A stretch of 6,617 nt of DNA from Nitratiruptor sp. (GCA_015494505.1 WGBB01000005.1:1-6617), one strand, 5' to 3'; numbered from the stretch's first letter, positions 1-5,933 are shown. The notes: generated by a model not told the origin, from the letters alone. Program-made: numbers and translations.

Positions 1-1286
1 ATTTGCGCGATGATGCCACCGAGTATCTCGATGAGTGGCGCATCAAGGAGATCGTAATAAAATATAGCGACCATATCCCCTATAAGATTTTCCTCAAAAA
101 AGACGACAAAGAGGAGCAGATCAACAGCGCAAGAGCGCTCTGGAAAATGAACAAGAGCGAGATTAGCGAAGATGAGTATAAGGAGTTTTACAAAACGCTC
201 TCACACGATGCCAACGATCCACTCTACTGGATCCACACCAAAGCGGAGGGTACGCTTGAGTATACTACACTCTTCTATATCCCCTCTGTGCGTCCTCTCG
301 ATCTTTTTCGCGCAGACTACACACCGGGTGTGAAGCTCTACGTCAAAAACGTCTTCATTATGCAAGATCGTGATCTCTTACCCGTGTATTTACGCTTCGT
401 GCGGGGTATCATCGATTCAGAAGACCTGCCCCTCAATGTCTCACGCGAGACATTGCAGCACAATGTCATTCTCGAAAAGATCAAGAAAGCATCAGTAAGA
501 AAAATTCTTACTGAACTCAAGAAACTCAAAGAGAAGGATATCGAGAAGTATCGCAAAATCTGGGAGCTCTTTGGTGCAGTGATCAAAGAGGGATTGATGA
601 ACGATTTCGAGCATCGTGACCTCATAAAAGATCTTATTCTTTTCAAAACAAGTAAAAGCGATGAGCTCATTGACTTCGCTACCTATGTGGAGCAGATGCC
701 GCAAAACCAGAAGTCCATATATTATTTAATAGGAAAAGAACTCAAAGACTCGCCGCTGCTGGAGCGTTTCGACAAAGAAGGGTTTGCGGTGATCTTTTTC
801 GAAGATGAGATCGATCCGTTGGTAGTCCCTGCAATCGAGAGCTACAAAGAGAAAAAACTCAAATCTATCCAAAGCACCGAAGTGGATGAGGATTTCGAAA
901 AGATCGAGTTGGATGAGAAGAAGTATAGCGATTTAGTCTCCAAACTCAAAGCTGCCCTGGCTGAAGAGGTCAAAGATGTGCGTCTTACAAGCAGGCTCCA
1001 AAGCTATCCGGCCTGTATCGTCTATGATAAGAGCGATCCAGAGTATCAGACATACAATCTGATGCGCCAACTCGGCCAAAACGCTCCCGAGCCAAAACCG
1101 ATCTTAGAGATCAATCCATCGCATCCGATTTTTGCCAAAGCGCAGCTGAGTGATGAGAGCAGTTTTATCAAAGCGCTTGCTTTGGTGGTCTACAACGAAG
1201 CACGGATTTTGGAAGGGATGGAGGTTGCCAAACCTGCAGAGTTTGCTAAAGCACTCAACGATTTGTTAACTGAGGGTAAGAAATAA
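1..1286 (+). CDS. htpG: HtpG molecular chaperone (bacterial Hsp90), 5' end missing
   Basis: This is the middle and C-terminal part of HtpG, a cytosolic ATP-dependent homodimeric chaperone. The open frame enters from the left edge; the TTG at position 3 is internal, not a start. About 427 residues are present, where family members are usually about 610-630, so the N-terminal ATPase domain lies outside the window. Family landmarks, counted from position 3: EWRIKEIVIKYSDHI (11-25, start of the middle domain), LFYIPSVRPLDLF (90-102), KLYVKNVFIMQD (111-122) and the conserved RGIIDSEDLPLNVSRETLQ (134-152) that contacts the ATPase site. The C-terminal dimerisation domain ends LLTEGKK, without the eukaryotic MEEVD tail, as expected for bacteria. 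The stop TAA is at 1284-1286. Two GTAAGAA palindromes lie in or at the end of the frame (see separate entries). Function is assigned with high confidence. Confidence 0.97.
   Translation, partial: LRDDATEYLDEWRIKEIVIKYSDHIPYKIFLKKDDKEEQINSARALWKMNKSEISEDEYKEFYKTLSHDANDPLYWIHTKAEGTLEYTTLFYIPSVRPLDLFRADYTPGVKLYVKNVFIMQDRDLLPVYLRFVRGIIDSEDLPLNVSRETLQHNVILEKIKKASVRKILTELKKLKEKDIEKYRKIWELFGAVIKEGLMNDFEHRDLIKDLILFKTSKSDELIDFATYVEQMPQNQKSIYYLIGKELKDSPLLERFDKEGFAVIFFEDEIDPLVVPAIESYKEKKLKSIQSTEVDEDFEKIELDEKKYSDLVSKLKAALAEEVKDVRLTSRLQSYPACIVYDKSDPEYQTYNLMRQLGQNAPEPKPILEINPSHPIFAKAQLSDESSFIKALALVVYNEARILEGMEVAKPAEFAKALNDLLTEGKK
493..513. promoter_or_regulatory. Perfect 9-bp inverted repeat inside htpG, possible distal operator
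   Basis: CAGTAAGAA (493-501), then AAA, then TTCTTACTG (505-513). The half-site GTAAGAA/TTCTTAC is the same as in the palindromes at 1276-1295 and 1337-1356, next to the XRE repressor gene. It falls in frame as Val-Arg-Lys-Ile-Leu-Thr, with an AGA arginine codon where htpG mostly uses CGC or CGT. That it is a binding site is inference; the codons could also produce it by chance. Confidence 0.35.
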
Positions 1287-1295
1287 ATTTCTTAC
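1276..1295. promoter_or_regulatory. Inverted repeat over the htpG stop codon, possible operator
   Basis: GTAAGAAA (1276-1283), TAAA, TTTCTTAC (1288-1295) form a perfect 8-bp dyad that contains the htpG stop codon in its centre. The half-site matches the one at the XRE promoter, 61 bp downstream centre to centre. It could also form an RNA hairpin at the end of htpG, but no T-tract follows directly. Confidence 0.45.
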
Positions 1296-1311
1296 TGACT
1301 ATAAGAAATTT
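1285..1311 (+). terminator. AT-rich hairpin after htpG, weak terminator candidate
   Basis: A 10-bp stem, AAATTTCTTA (1285-1294) with TAAGAAATTT (1302-1311), closes a 7-nt loop right after the htpG stop. Only two of the ten pairs are G-C, and a single further T follows before G, so it would terminate poorly. It is mutually exclusive with the 1276-1295 dyad because they share one arm. Confidence 0.25.
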
Positions 1312-1323
1312 TGTAAGAGATTA

Positions 1324-1332
1324 TGCTACAAT
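1324..1332 (+). promoter_or_regulatory. Extended -10 promoter of the XRE regulator gene
   Basis: TGC-TACAAT: an extended -10 (TG at 1324-1325, hexamer at 1327-1332) with no recognisable -35, as is common in Campylobacterota. Transcription would start near 1338-1341, inside the 1337-1356 palindrome, leaving a leader of about 25 nt before the ATG at 1366. Confidence 0.65.
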
Positions 1333-1336
1333 GCTT

Positions 1337-1356
1337 CGTAAGAAACTCTTCTTACG
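1337..1356. promoter_or_regulatory. Perfect palindrome at the XRE transcription start, probable operator
   Basis: CGTAAGAA (1337-1344), ACTC, TTCTTACG (1349-1356). It begins about five bases after the -10 hexamer, so a bound protein would block initiation or clearance. The adjacent XRE protein is the natural candidate ligand (autorepression). In RNA the same sequence would form an 8-bp hairpin at the extreme 5' end of the message, ending at the first bases of the CGGAG ribosome-binding site (1355-1359), so a translational role is also possible. Confidence 0.6.
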
Positions 1357-1365
1357 GAGCGAGCG

Positions 1366-1716
1366 ATGGATTATGGTAAAAAGATACAAGAGCTGCGTAA
1401 GCGCTTGGGGCTGTCCCAAAGCGCATTCGCAGCTAAACTGGGCATCCACAAACAGATGGTCAGCGACGTAGAGCGTGGTAAGCAAAAACGCTTCAATCCC
1501 CAAATCGAGCAAAAAATAGTCGAAATTTTCGGTATCGATCCTGCTTTTTTCATCACTTCACAAAACTCCCGATTATCTGAGTCGCAATCTCTTGAAAGCA
1601 CCAAAACGTATAGTGCGGAAGAGGAGATACTTTTGCGCTATTTTGCACAAATCCCCGAAGCTAAGAGGCTCGATGCTCTCGTTTGCCTCTTAGAATGCAT
1701 TAGAAAATACAAGTAA
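1366..1716 (+). CDS. XRE-family helix-turn-helix transcriptional regulator
   Basis: This small cytosolic DNA-binding protein has 116 residues. Residues 4-60 form a Cro/CI-type HTH (HTH_3 family): IQELRKRLGLSQ opens the domain, LSQSAFAAKLG (16-26) is helix 2 and HKQMVSDVERG (28-38) is the likely recognition helix. The rest is a short linker (about 65-83) and a charged helical C-terminus (84-116), possibly for dimerisation; no enzymatic, metal-binding or membrane segment is visible. The ATG is preceded by GGAG at 1356-1359, six bases upstream. Its promoter carries a perfect palindrome over the predicted start site, which suggests autorepression. No toxin or partner gene overlaps it, so it is not obviously an antitoxin. 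It sits between htpG and the cbpA-hspR operon, but a role in stress control is only a guess. The family is confident; targets and inducer are unknown. Confidence 0.9.
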   Translation: MDYGKKIQELRKRLGLSQSAFAAKLGIHKQMVSDVERGKQKRFNPQIEQKIVEIFGIDPAFFITSQNSRLSESQSLESTKTYSAEEEILLRYFAQIPEAKRLDALVCLLECIRKYK

Positions 1717-1740
1717 GTTATACGAAATCATTGCAGTAAA

Positions 1741-1761
1741 TTTGATTGACATAGACTAAAA
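1741..1761. promoter_or_regulatory. Degenerate HAIR-like element, candidate HspR operator
   Basis: TTTGATT (1741-1747), seven bases, ACTAAAA (1755-1761). Against the HAIR consensus CTTGAGT-N7-ACTCAAG each arm matches 5 of 7 and the N7 spacing is exact. It covers the -35 of the cbpA-hspR promoter, where a repressor would be expected. The match is weak in an AT-rich stretch, so this is suggestive only. Confidence 0.35.
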
Positions 1762-1774
1762 TTTTAAGTATAAT
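1746..1774 (+). promoter_or_regulatory. Consensus sigma-70 promoter of the cbpA-hspR operon
   Basis: TTGACA (1746-1751), a 17-bp spacer and TATAAT (1769-1774) match the housekeeping consensus exactly. Transcription would start near 1781. Such a strong core promoter fits a gene held off by a repressor such as HspR until heat shock. Confidence 0.85.
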
Positions 1775-1800
1775 CGTACAAAAAAAGAGGGAGGAGAGCC

Positions 1801-2709
1801 TTGAGCAAAAGTCTCTACGAAACTTTAGGTGTCAGCCCCGATGCTTCGGCTGACGAGATAAAAAAGGCTTATAGAAAACTCGCGAGAAAATACCATCCCG
1901 ATATCTGTAAAGAGCCCGAATGTGAAGAGAAGTTCAAAGAGATCAACGCCGCTTATGAGATTCTCAGTGATCCAGAAAAGCGCAAGCAGTATGACCAATA
2001 CGGCGATGCGATGTTTGGCGGTCAGAACTTCCACGATTTTGCGCAGCAAAGTTTCCAAGGCGGCGTGGATCTCGACGAAATTTTGCGCTCGATCTTTGGA
2101 GGAGGGGGCTTTGGCGGTTTCGGAGCAGGAGGTTTTAGCTCCGGCGGTTTTCGCAGCGGCGGATTTGGCGGTTTCGAGGAGTTCGCCACACCCGATCTCG
2201 ATATCCACGCCAAGATCACCATCCCATTTCGTACGGCCGTCTTGGGCGGGACACATTCAGTCAGCATAAACGGCGAGACGTTCGACGTACGAATTCCTGC
2301 CGGTGTCAAAAACGGCGATACGCTGCGCATCCGCGGCAAAGGCAAAGCCTATAAAAATATGCGCGGCGATCTGCTGCTCAAGGTAGAGGTAGCACCCGAT
2401 CCCGAATATAGCCGCGTGGGCAACGATCTGTATAAAACGATCGATATTCCGCTCAAAACGGCAATGTTTGGCGGCAAGGTCAAAGTCCAGACACTGGAAA
2501 AAGAGGTGACCTTGAAGGTGCCTAAAAACACCAAATGCGGCCAGAAATTTCGCATCAAAGGGATGGGTGCCGTAGATCGCAAGACAAAAGCCAAAGGCGA
2601 TCTCTATTTACAAGCAAATATCGTTTTACCAAAGGTAGAAGAGCTCGATCCCGAGCTTGCCAAAATGATGGAAGAAAAGTTACCGGGAGGTGAAGATGCA
2701 CGCGTATGA
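1801..2709 (+). CDS. cbpA: Class II J-domain co-chaperone (CbpA/DnaJ-like)
   Basis: This 302-residue J-protein would stimulate the ATPase of DnaK and deliver clients in the cytosol. The J-domain spans residues 4-69 with the HPD triad at 32-34. A Gly/Phe-rich linker covers about 99-126 (repeated GGFG units), followed by two beta-rich client-binding domains (about 131-198 and 205-277). The four CxxCxGxG zinc motifs of DnaJ proper are absent, so it is CbpA-like. The start is TTG at 1801: MSKSLYETLGVSP aligns with family N-termini, and GGGAGGAG (1789-1796) is a strong ribosome-binding site. Two cysteines (36 and 41) just after HPD are a small oddity of unknown meaning. It is co-transcribed with hspR, whose start overlaps its last codons by 14 nt. 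In Helicobacter and Campylobacter, cbpA and hspR are likewise linked, so control by HspR is likely. Confidence 0.95.
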   Translation: MSKSLYETLGVSPDASADEIKKAYRKLARKYHPDICKEPECEEKFKEINAAYEILSDPEKRKQYDQYGDAMFGGQNFHDFAQQSFQGGVDLDEILRSIFGGGGFGGFGAGGFSSGGFRSGGFGGFEEFATPDLDIHAKITIPFRTAVLGGTHSVSINGETFDVRIPAGVKNGDTLRIRGKGKAYKNMRGDLLLKVEVAPDPEYSRVGNDLYKTIDIPLKTAMFGGKVKVQTLEKEVTLKVPKNTKCGQKFRIKGMGAVDRKTKAKGDLYLQANIVLPKVEELDPELAKMMEEKLPGGEDARV

Positions 2710-3079
2710 TGAACCAGTCTACCTGATAAGCGTCGTAGCGAAAGTTCTCAATATCCATCCACAGACCCTGCGCCAGTACGAAAGGGAAGGGCTCATCTCT
2801 CCCTCTCGCACCCAGGGCAAGACGCGCCTCTATTCGCAAAAGGACATCGACCGCATCAAAACGATTTTACGCTTGACGCGCGAGCTGGGTGTGAATCTGG
2901 CAGGCGTGGATATTATTTTGCGCCTGAAAGAAAAAATGGAGGAGATGGAGCGCGAAATCGAGCGTCTCCAAGAGCAGATTCGCGCCTACGAAGAGGGAAT
3001 GAGCGTACCAAAGAGCAGGGCAGTGGTCAAGAAAGATTTCAACACAGAGATTATCATCTTCGAAGAGGACAAGGAGTAA
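2696..3079 (+). CDS. hspR: HspR heat-shock repressor (MerR-like)
   Basis: This 127-residue regulator matches HspR, which represses chaperone operons by binding HAIR-type inverted repeats. A MerR-type winged helix covers about 7-75: VYLISVVAKVLNIHPQTLRQYEREGL is the HTH, and SRTQGKTRLYSQKDIDRI is the wing and following helix. A coiled coil rich in Glu, Arg and Leu (about 75-100) would mediate dimerisation, and the tail has an acidic end. The cysteines used for metal sensing in classical MerR proteins are absent, as expected for HspR. I choose ATG at 2696 because GGGAGG (2685-2690) lies five bases upstream; the in-frame GTG at 2690 overlaps that site. The gene starts inside the end of cbpA (14-nt overlap), implying coupled translation and feedback control of its own operon. 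Its stop abuts the convergent murA stop. Confidence 0.95.
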   Translation: MHAYDEPVYLISVVAKVLNIHPQTLRQYEREGLISPSRTQGKTRLYSQKDIDRIKTILRLTRELGVNLAGVDIILRLKEKMEEMEREIERLQEQIRAYEEGMSVPKSRAVVKKDFNTEIIIFEEDKE

Positions 3080-3089
3080 TCACTCCTTG
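3070..3089. terminator. Hairpin spanning both convergent stop codons, possible bidirectional terminator
   Basis: CAAGGAGT (3070-3077), AATC, ACTCCTTG (3082-3089) is a perfect 8-bp dyad. The hspR stop TAA (3077-3079) and the murA stop (3080-3082 on the minus strand) both fall in its centre. It is the only sizeable dyad between the convergent genes. Neither side is followed by a T-run, so intrinsic termination would be inefficient; it could instead stabilise both 3' ends. Confidence 0.45.
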
Positions 3090-4342
3090 AGCCTCGTTAC
3101 ATCGGCGCCGAGAGCGTTGAGCTTGTCCTCGAGGTTTTCGTAGCCACGATCGAGGTGGTAGATGCGGTGAACGTTGCTCACGCCTTCGGCCGCCAATGCC
3201 GCCAAAACCAGTGCGCTACTAGCTCTTAGATCCGTAGCCATCACATCGGCTCCGTAGAGCTTCGTGGGGCCGATGACGGTGGCGATATTGCCTTTGAGCT
3301 GGATATTGGCTCCGAAACGGCGCAGCTCGCTTACGTGCATGAAGCGGTTTTCAAAAAGCCGCTCTTCGATGATGGATGTACCGTTGGCTAGAAGCGCTAG
3401 TGCCATAAATTGTGCTTGCATGTCGGTAGGAAAGCCGGGGTATTCGCTGGTGACGATCTCGACGGGCTGGATGCTTTTGGCCGGATGGATGGTGATATCG
3501 CTTCCATCGATGGTAAAATCGAATCCCATCTGGCGCATCTTAACGAGGATGCTCTCGATATGTTCTGGGATGACGCCTCGCAGGCGTATCTCGGAGTTCG
3601 TGATGGCGCCTGCGCATAGATAGGTCCCCGCTTCGATGCGATCGGGGATGACGGCAAAATCCGGCATCGCGATCGTCTCGCCTCCCGTGCCTTCGACGGT
3701 TATCTCATCCGTTCCTATTCCCTCTATTTTTATACCGCTTTGCTGCAGCACTTCGCACAGCTGTACCACCTCTGGCTCTTTAGCTGCGTTGATGATCGTA
3801 GTCTTGCCGTGGGCTAGGGCTGCCGCCATGAGGATATTTTCGGTGCCTGTAACGGTGATTTTATCGAAAATAATAGTCGCTCCCTTGAGGCCTTTGGGTG
3901 CTTCGGCGATGACGTAGCCGCTTTTGATGGTGATATCGGCACCCATCTGCTCGAGGGCTTTGAGATGCAAATCGATAGGGCGCTGCCCTATGGCGCATCC
4001 TCCCGGCAGACTCACTTCGCAGTGTCCGAAACGCGCAAGCAACGGTCCCAAAACGAGAATAGACGCGCGCATCGTACGTACGATGTCGTAGGTGGCCACC
4101 GTGGAGTCGATAGAAGAGGTGTCGATGGTGGCTTGGGAGCCTTCGTGCGTAAAAGATGCTCCTAGGTTGTCGAGAAGTTTGAGAAGCGTTTTTATGTCGC
4201 GTACATTGGGAAGATTGTCGATAGTGACGGGTCGTGAAGCGAGAATCGTCGATGCGATAAGGGGAAGGGCGGCGTTTTTGGCTCCTGAAATCTGCACATC
4301 ACCACTGAGTTTCTTACCGCCAACGATACGCAAAAAATCCAT
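3080..4342 (-). CDS. murA: UDP-N-acetylglucosamine 1-carboxyvinyltransferase (MurA)
   Basis: MurA transfers enolpyruvate from phosphoenolpyruvate to UDP-GlcNAc, the first committed step of peptidoglycan synthesis, in the cytosol. The protein has 420 residues, the normal length, and is complete. Conserved positions are visible: Lys22-Asn23 in ISGAKNAALP, Cys116 in LPGGCAIGQRPIDLH (the catalytic and fosfomycin-reactive cysteine, so not a Cys-to-Asp variant), Arg121, Asp307 in YPGFPTDMQAQF (general base), and Arg399 in YHLDRGYE. The two pseudo-symmetric domains follow the EPSP-synthase fold. ATG at 4340-4342 has AGGG five bases upstream on its strand and a TATAAT -10 further up. It is convergent with hspR and divergent from the 4408 gene, so it is probably monocistronic. 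Antisense open frames inside it have no supporting signals and are artefacts. Confidence 0.98.
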   Translation of the reverse strand: MDFLRIVGGKKLSGDVQISGAKNAALPLIASTILASRPVTIDNLPNVRDIKTLLKLLDNLGASFTHEGSQATIDTSSIDSTVATYDIVRTMRASILVLGPLLARFGHCEVSLPGGCAIGQRPIDLHLKALEQMGADITIKSGYVIAEAPKGLKGATIIFDKITVTGTENILMAAALAHGKTTIINAAKEPEVVQLCEVLQQSGIKIEGIGTDEITVEGTGGETIAMPDFAVIPDRIEAGTYLCAGAITNSEIRLRGVIPEHIESILVKMRQMGFDFTIDGSDITIHPAKSIQPVEIVTSEYPGFPTDMQAQFMALALLANGTSIIEERLFENRFMHVSELRRFGANIQLKGNIATVIGPTKLYGADVMATDLRASSALVLAALAAEGVSNVHRIYHLDRGYENLEDKLNALGADVTRLKE

Positions 4343-4363
4343 TTAAGCCCTTTTTTAACCGAA

Positions 4364-4369
4364 ATTATA
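4364..4369 (-). promoter_or_regulatory. -10 element of murA
   Basis: TATAAT read on the minus strand, 21 bases upstream of the murA start codon. It predicts a start of transcription near 4357 and a short leader of about 15 nt. No clear -35 is seen. It overlaps the -10 of the divergent gene. Confidence 0.55.
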
Positions 4370-4376
4370 CTACAAT
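4366..4376 (+). promoter_or_regulatory. Overlapping -10 candidates for the 4408-5314 unit
   Basis: TATACT (4366-4371) and TACAAT (4371-4376) share one base; either places the transcription start about 25-30 bases before the ATG at 4408. They occupy the same DNA as the minus-strand murA -10, so the two divergent promoters would compete for polymerase. Confidence 0.45.
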
Positions 4377-4407
4377 AGGAATCATATTAGTTAATATAGG
4401 TACGAAA

Positions 4408-4821
4408 ATGGATGAAAAACTTCTTAGGCTCGAAAGCCTTATAGACAGGCTTACGTCACTCGAACAGCTGCGCAGCTACAATCGCAAGCGACTCGAAGAG
4501 CTATTTGCTTCACTCGAAATAGGACAGAAGGTGGAGCGGTTCGAGGATATCTTTACATTCAAAGCTATGAATCTCTCCGGAATAACACTGCAAAAAGAGC
4601 AGCTGTGTGCCGTACAACCCAATCGTTATGCGCAGATAATCGCCATCAAAGAGGGAAAAAATATCAATCTTCGCTATTTCGGAAGAGCCGAATCGCTTCC
4701 CAAAAAGTTGATACGCGATATCTGTGAATTTGTCTTGCGATGGAGACTGGAAAAGAGCTTCATGAACGTGGAGCACTACAGGGAGCTAGTGGATGGGCTT
4801 GGTGCGATCGAAATGGAATGA
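4408..4821 (+). CDS. Conserved-looking hypothetical protein with N-terminal helical region
   Basis: I do not recognise this 137-residue protein. Residues 1-38 are strongly helical with heptad-like leucines (LLRLESLIDRL, LRSYNRKRLEELF) and may form a coiled coil. Residues 39-95 look mixed alpha/beta (FEDIFTFKAMNLSGITL, YAQIIAIKEGKNINLRYFG), and 97-130 are again helical with a basic RWRLEKSF patch. No signal peptide, transmembrane span, cysteine pair or known catalytic motif is visible, so it is probably cytosolic. It starts with ATG 25-30 bases after a -10 element; the ribosome-binding site is weak (AGG at 4398-4400). Its last 29 nt overlap the start of the downstream methyltransferase, which points to translational coupling and perhaps a shared function. 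Codon use resembles the neighbours, which supports a real gene; function unknown. Confidence 0.8.
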   Translation: MDEKLLRLESLIDRLTSLEQLRSYNRKRLEELFASLEIGQKVERFEDIFTFKAMNLSGITLQKEQLCAVQPNRYAQIIAIKEGKNINLRYFGRAESLPKKLIRDICEFVLRWRLEKSFMNVEHYRELVDGLGAIEME

Positions 4822-5314
4822 ACGATACGATGGTACTGATTATAGGCCACAAGTCGATGCACATCTGGCTGTGTTTGCAAAAAAACTGGAAGCAGGAAAT
4901 GCGCTCGATATCGCCTGTGGCCTGGGGCAAAACACCCTTTTTCTTCGGAATTTAGGGTGGAGAGTGGATGCGATTGATATTAGTGACAAGGCTATAGAAA
5001 CATTAAGCGATGAGAGGAATATTTCAGCTCTACGTACAGATATTGCCGATTTCCCATGGCCCAAAGAGGGCTACGAGCTGATTGTCAACATCAACTTTCT
5101 CGATCGCTCCATATTTCCTAATATCATCGACGCACTGCGTCCCGGCGGTTTTCTCTTTTTCAAAACTTTTACATATAAATCTGCTATGAATCCAAAGTAT
5201 GTTTTGCGCAAAAACGAGCTTGTAGAGGCTTTTGATGAGCTAGAGATAGAGTATTATAGATTGATAGAGGAGGGGAAGAGGGCGCTGTTGATTGCTAGAA
5301 AGACTCCTGCGTAG
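4793..5314 (+). CDS. Class I SAM-dependent methyltransferase, small
   Basis: This 173-residue single-domain Rossmann-fold methyltransferase has the usual motifs. Motif I is LDIACGLGQNTLFL (38-51). The acidic residue that binds the ribose of SAM is Asp62 in VDAIDIS, RTDIADFPW (81-89) carries the adenine-side acidic residue, LIVNINFLDR (97-106) is motif IV, and LRPGGFLFFKTF (115-126) is the post-motif strand-turn. It resembles the TehB/Methyltransf_25 group, which is too broad to name a substrate; the short C-terminal part leaves little room for a dedicated recognition domain. ATG at 4793 follows GGGAG (4781-4785) by seven bases and lies inside the end of the upstream gene (29-nt overlap), so the two are likely one operon. 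The 3' end overlaps the convergent TetR gene by 20 bp. A nucleic-acid target is unlikely (no NPPY/DPPY-type motif). Confidence 0.88.
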   Translation: MGLVRSKWNERYDGTDYRPQVDAHLAVFAKKLEAGNALDIACGLGQNTLFLRNLGWRVDAIDISDKAIETLSDERNISALRTDIADFPWPKEGYELIVNINFLDRSIFPNIIDALRPGGFLFFKTFTYKSAMNPKYVLRKNELVEAFDELEIEYYRLIEEGKRALLIARKTPA

Positions 5315-5933
5315 CCACACTCTCCCAAAAGAAATCCACATGCTTTTCGAAAATCGTCGAAAGGGCGGTCGTAGGTTTATTGTCGATATGCATCAAGAGC
5401 ACTTGCAGGCGGTAGTAAAAGAGGGGAGCGAAGAACTCCTGCGCCATCAAAATAGGGTCGGCAGAGCGGATGAGATTGTGCTGCATCATTATAAAAAAGG
5501 CGTTGGAGAGCTTTTTGATGTTTTCTTGGTAGAAATACTGCATGAAAAGCTCACGAACCTGCTGATTATGCATTAGTTCCGCTAGGATAATGCGAAAAAA
5601 CTTCTCGTTTTTACTATCGAAGGTCAAAAGCTTGATAGTCGCTGCATATTCGAGCAGATAGGCTTTGCCTTTGATGGCATACTCTTCGATGGGGCGCTTG
5701 ATGAAGAAATCTTCGAAGGGATTGGAAAAGAGATTTTTCATAATCGTTTGGAAAATCTCATCTTTGTTGCGAAAATGGTTGTAGATAGCACTCTCCCTGA
5801 TACCCACTTTACGCGCGATCTTGCGCATGGATGCGCCGGTGTAGCCACCTTCGGCCATAAGTTCTATAGCGGCCGTTAATATCTTCTCTTTGGTGCTGTT
5901 GGGTTTTATCTCTTCCGCTACCGCCGTAGCCAT
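5295..5933 (-). CDS. TetR-family transcriptional regulator
   Basis: This one-component regulator has 212 residues, a typical length. The N-terminal TetR DNA-binding domain covers about 15-62: KEKILTAAIELMAEGGYTG forms helix 1, and SMRKIARKVGIRESAIYNHF (35-54) is the helix-turn-helix. The remaining ~150 residues are an all-helical ligand-binding and dimerisation domain rich in Phe, Tyr and Met, suggesting a hydrophobic ligand, though this is inference. I choose ATG at 5931-5933 because AAGGA (5941-5945 on the minus strand) sits seven bases upstream; the in-frame TTG at 5948 would put that site inside the gene. No efflux pump or enzyme lies beside it on the same strand within the window, so its targets are unknown. 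Four direct repeats just upstream (5955-6035) are probable autoregulatory operators. The 3' end overlaps the convergent methyltransferase by 20 bp. Confidence 0.93.
   Translation of the reverse strand: MATAVAEEIKPNSTKEKILTAAIELMAEGGYTGASMRKIARKVGIRESAIYNHFRNKDEIFQTIMKNLFSNPFEDFFIKRPIEEYAIKGKAYLLEYAATIKLLTFDSKNEKFFRIILAELMHNQQVRELFMQYFYQENIKKLSNAFFIMMQHNLIRSADPILMAQEFFAPLFYYRLQVLLMHIDNKPTTALSTIFEKHVDFFWESVATQESF

Noticed and set aside
3..5. TTG at position 3 as the start of htpG
   Set aside because: The sequence begins in the middle domain of HtpG; the codon encodes an internal leucine of a gene that enters from outside the window.
1757..1766. Palindrome TAAAATTTTA in the cbpA promoter spacer as an operator
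   Set aside because: A short pure A/T palindrome in AT-rich promoter DNA is expected by chance.
1825..2345. Antisense and shifted open frames over cbpA, including a Pro-rich one
   Set aside because: The Pro-rich composition is the reverse complement of the Gly/Phe-rich linker; no independent coding evidence.
2690..2695. GTG start for hspR
   Set aside because: It overlaps the GGGAGG ribosome-binding site that is ideally spaced for the ATG at 2696.
3264..4165. Open frames on the plus strand antisense to murA
   Set aside because: They mirror a complete, well-conserved MurA, have no ribosome-binding sites or recognisable domains, and are explained by codon bias of the real gene.
4311..4317. 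Further GTAAGAA/TTCTTAC operator near the murA start
   Set aside because: Only a single half-site is present; about one copy of a given 7-mer is expected by chance in a window this size on two strands.
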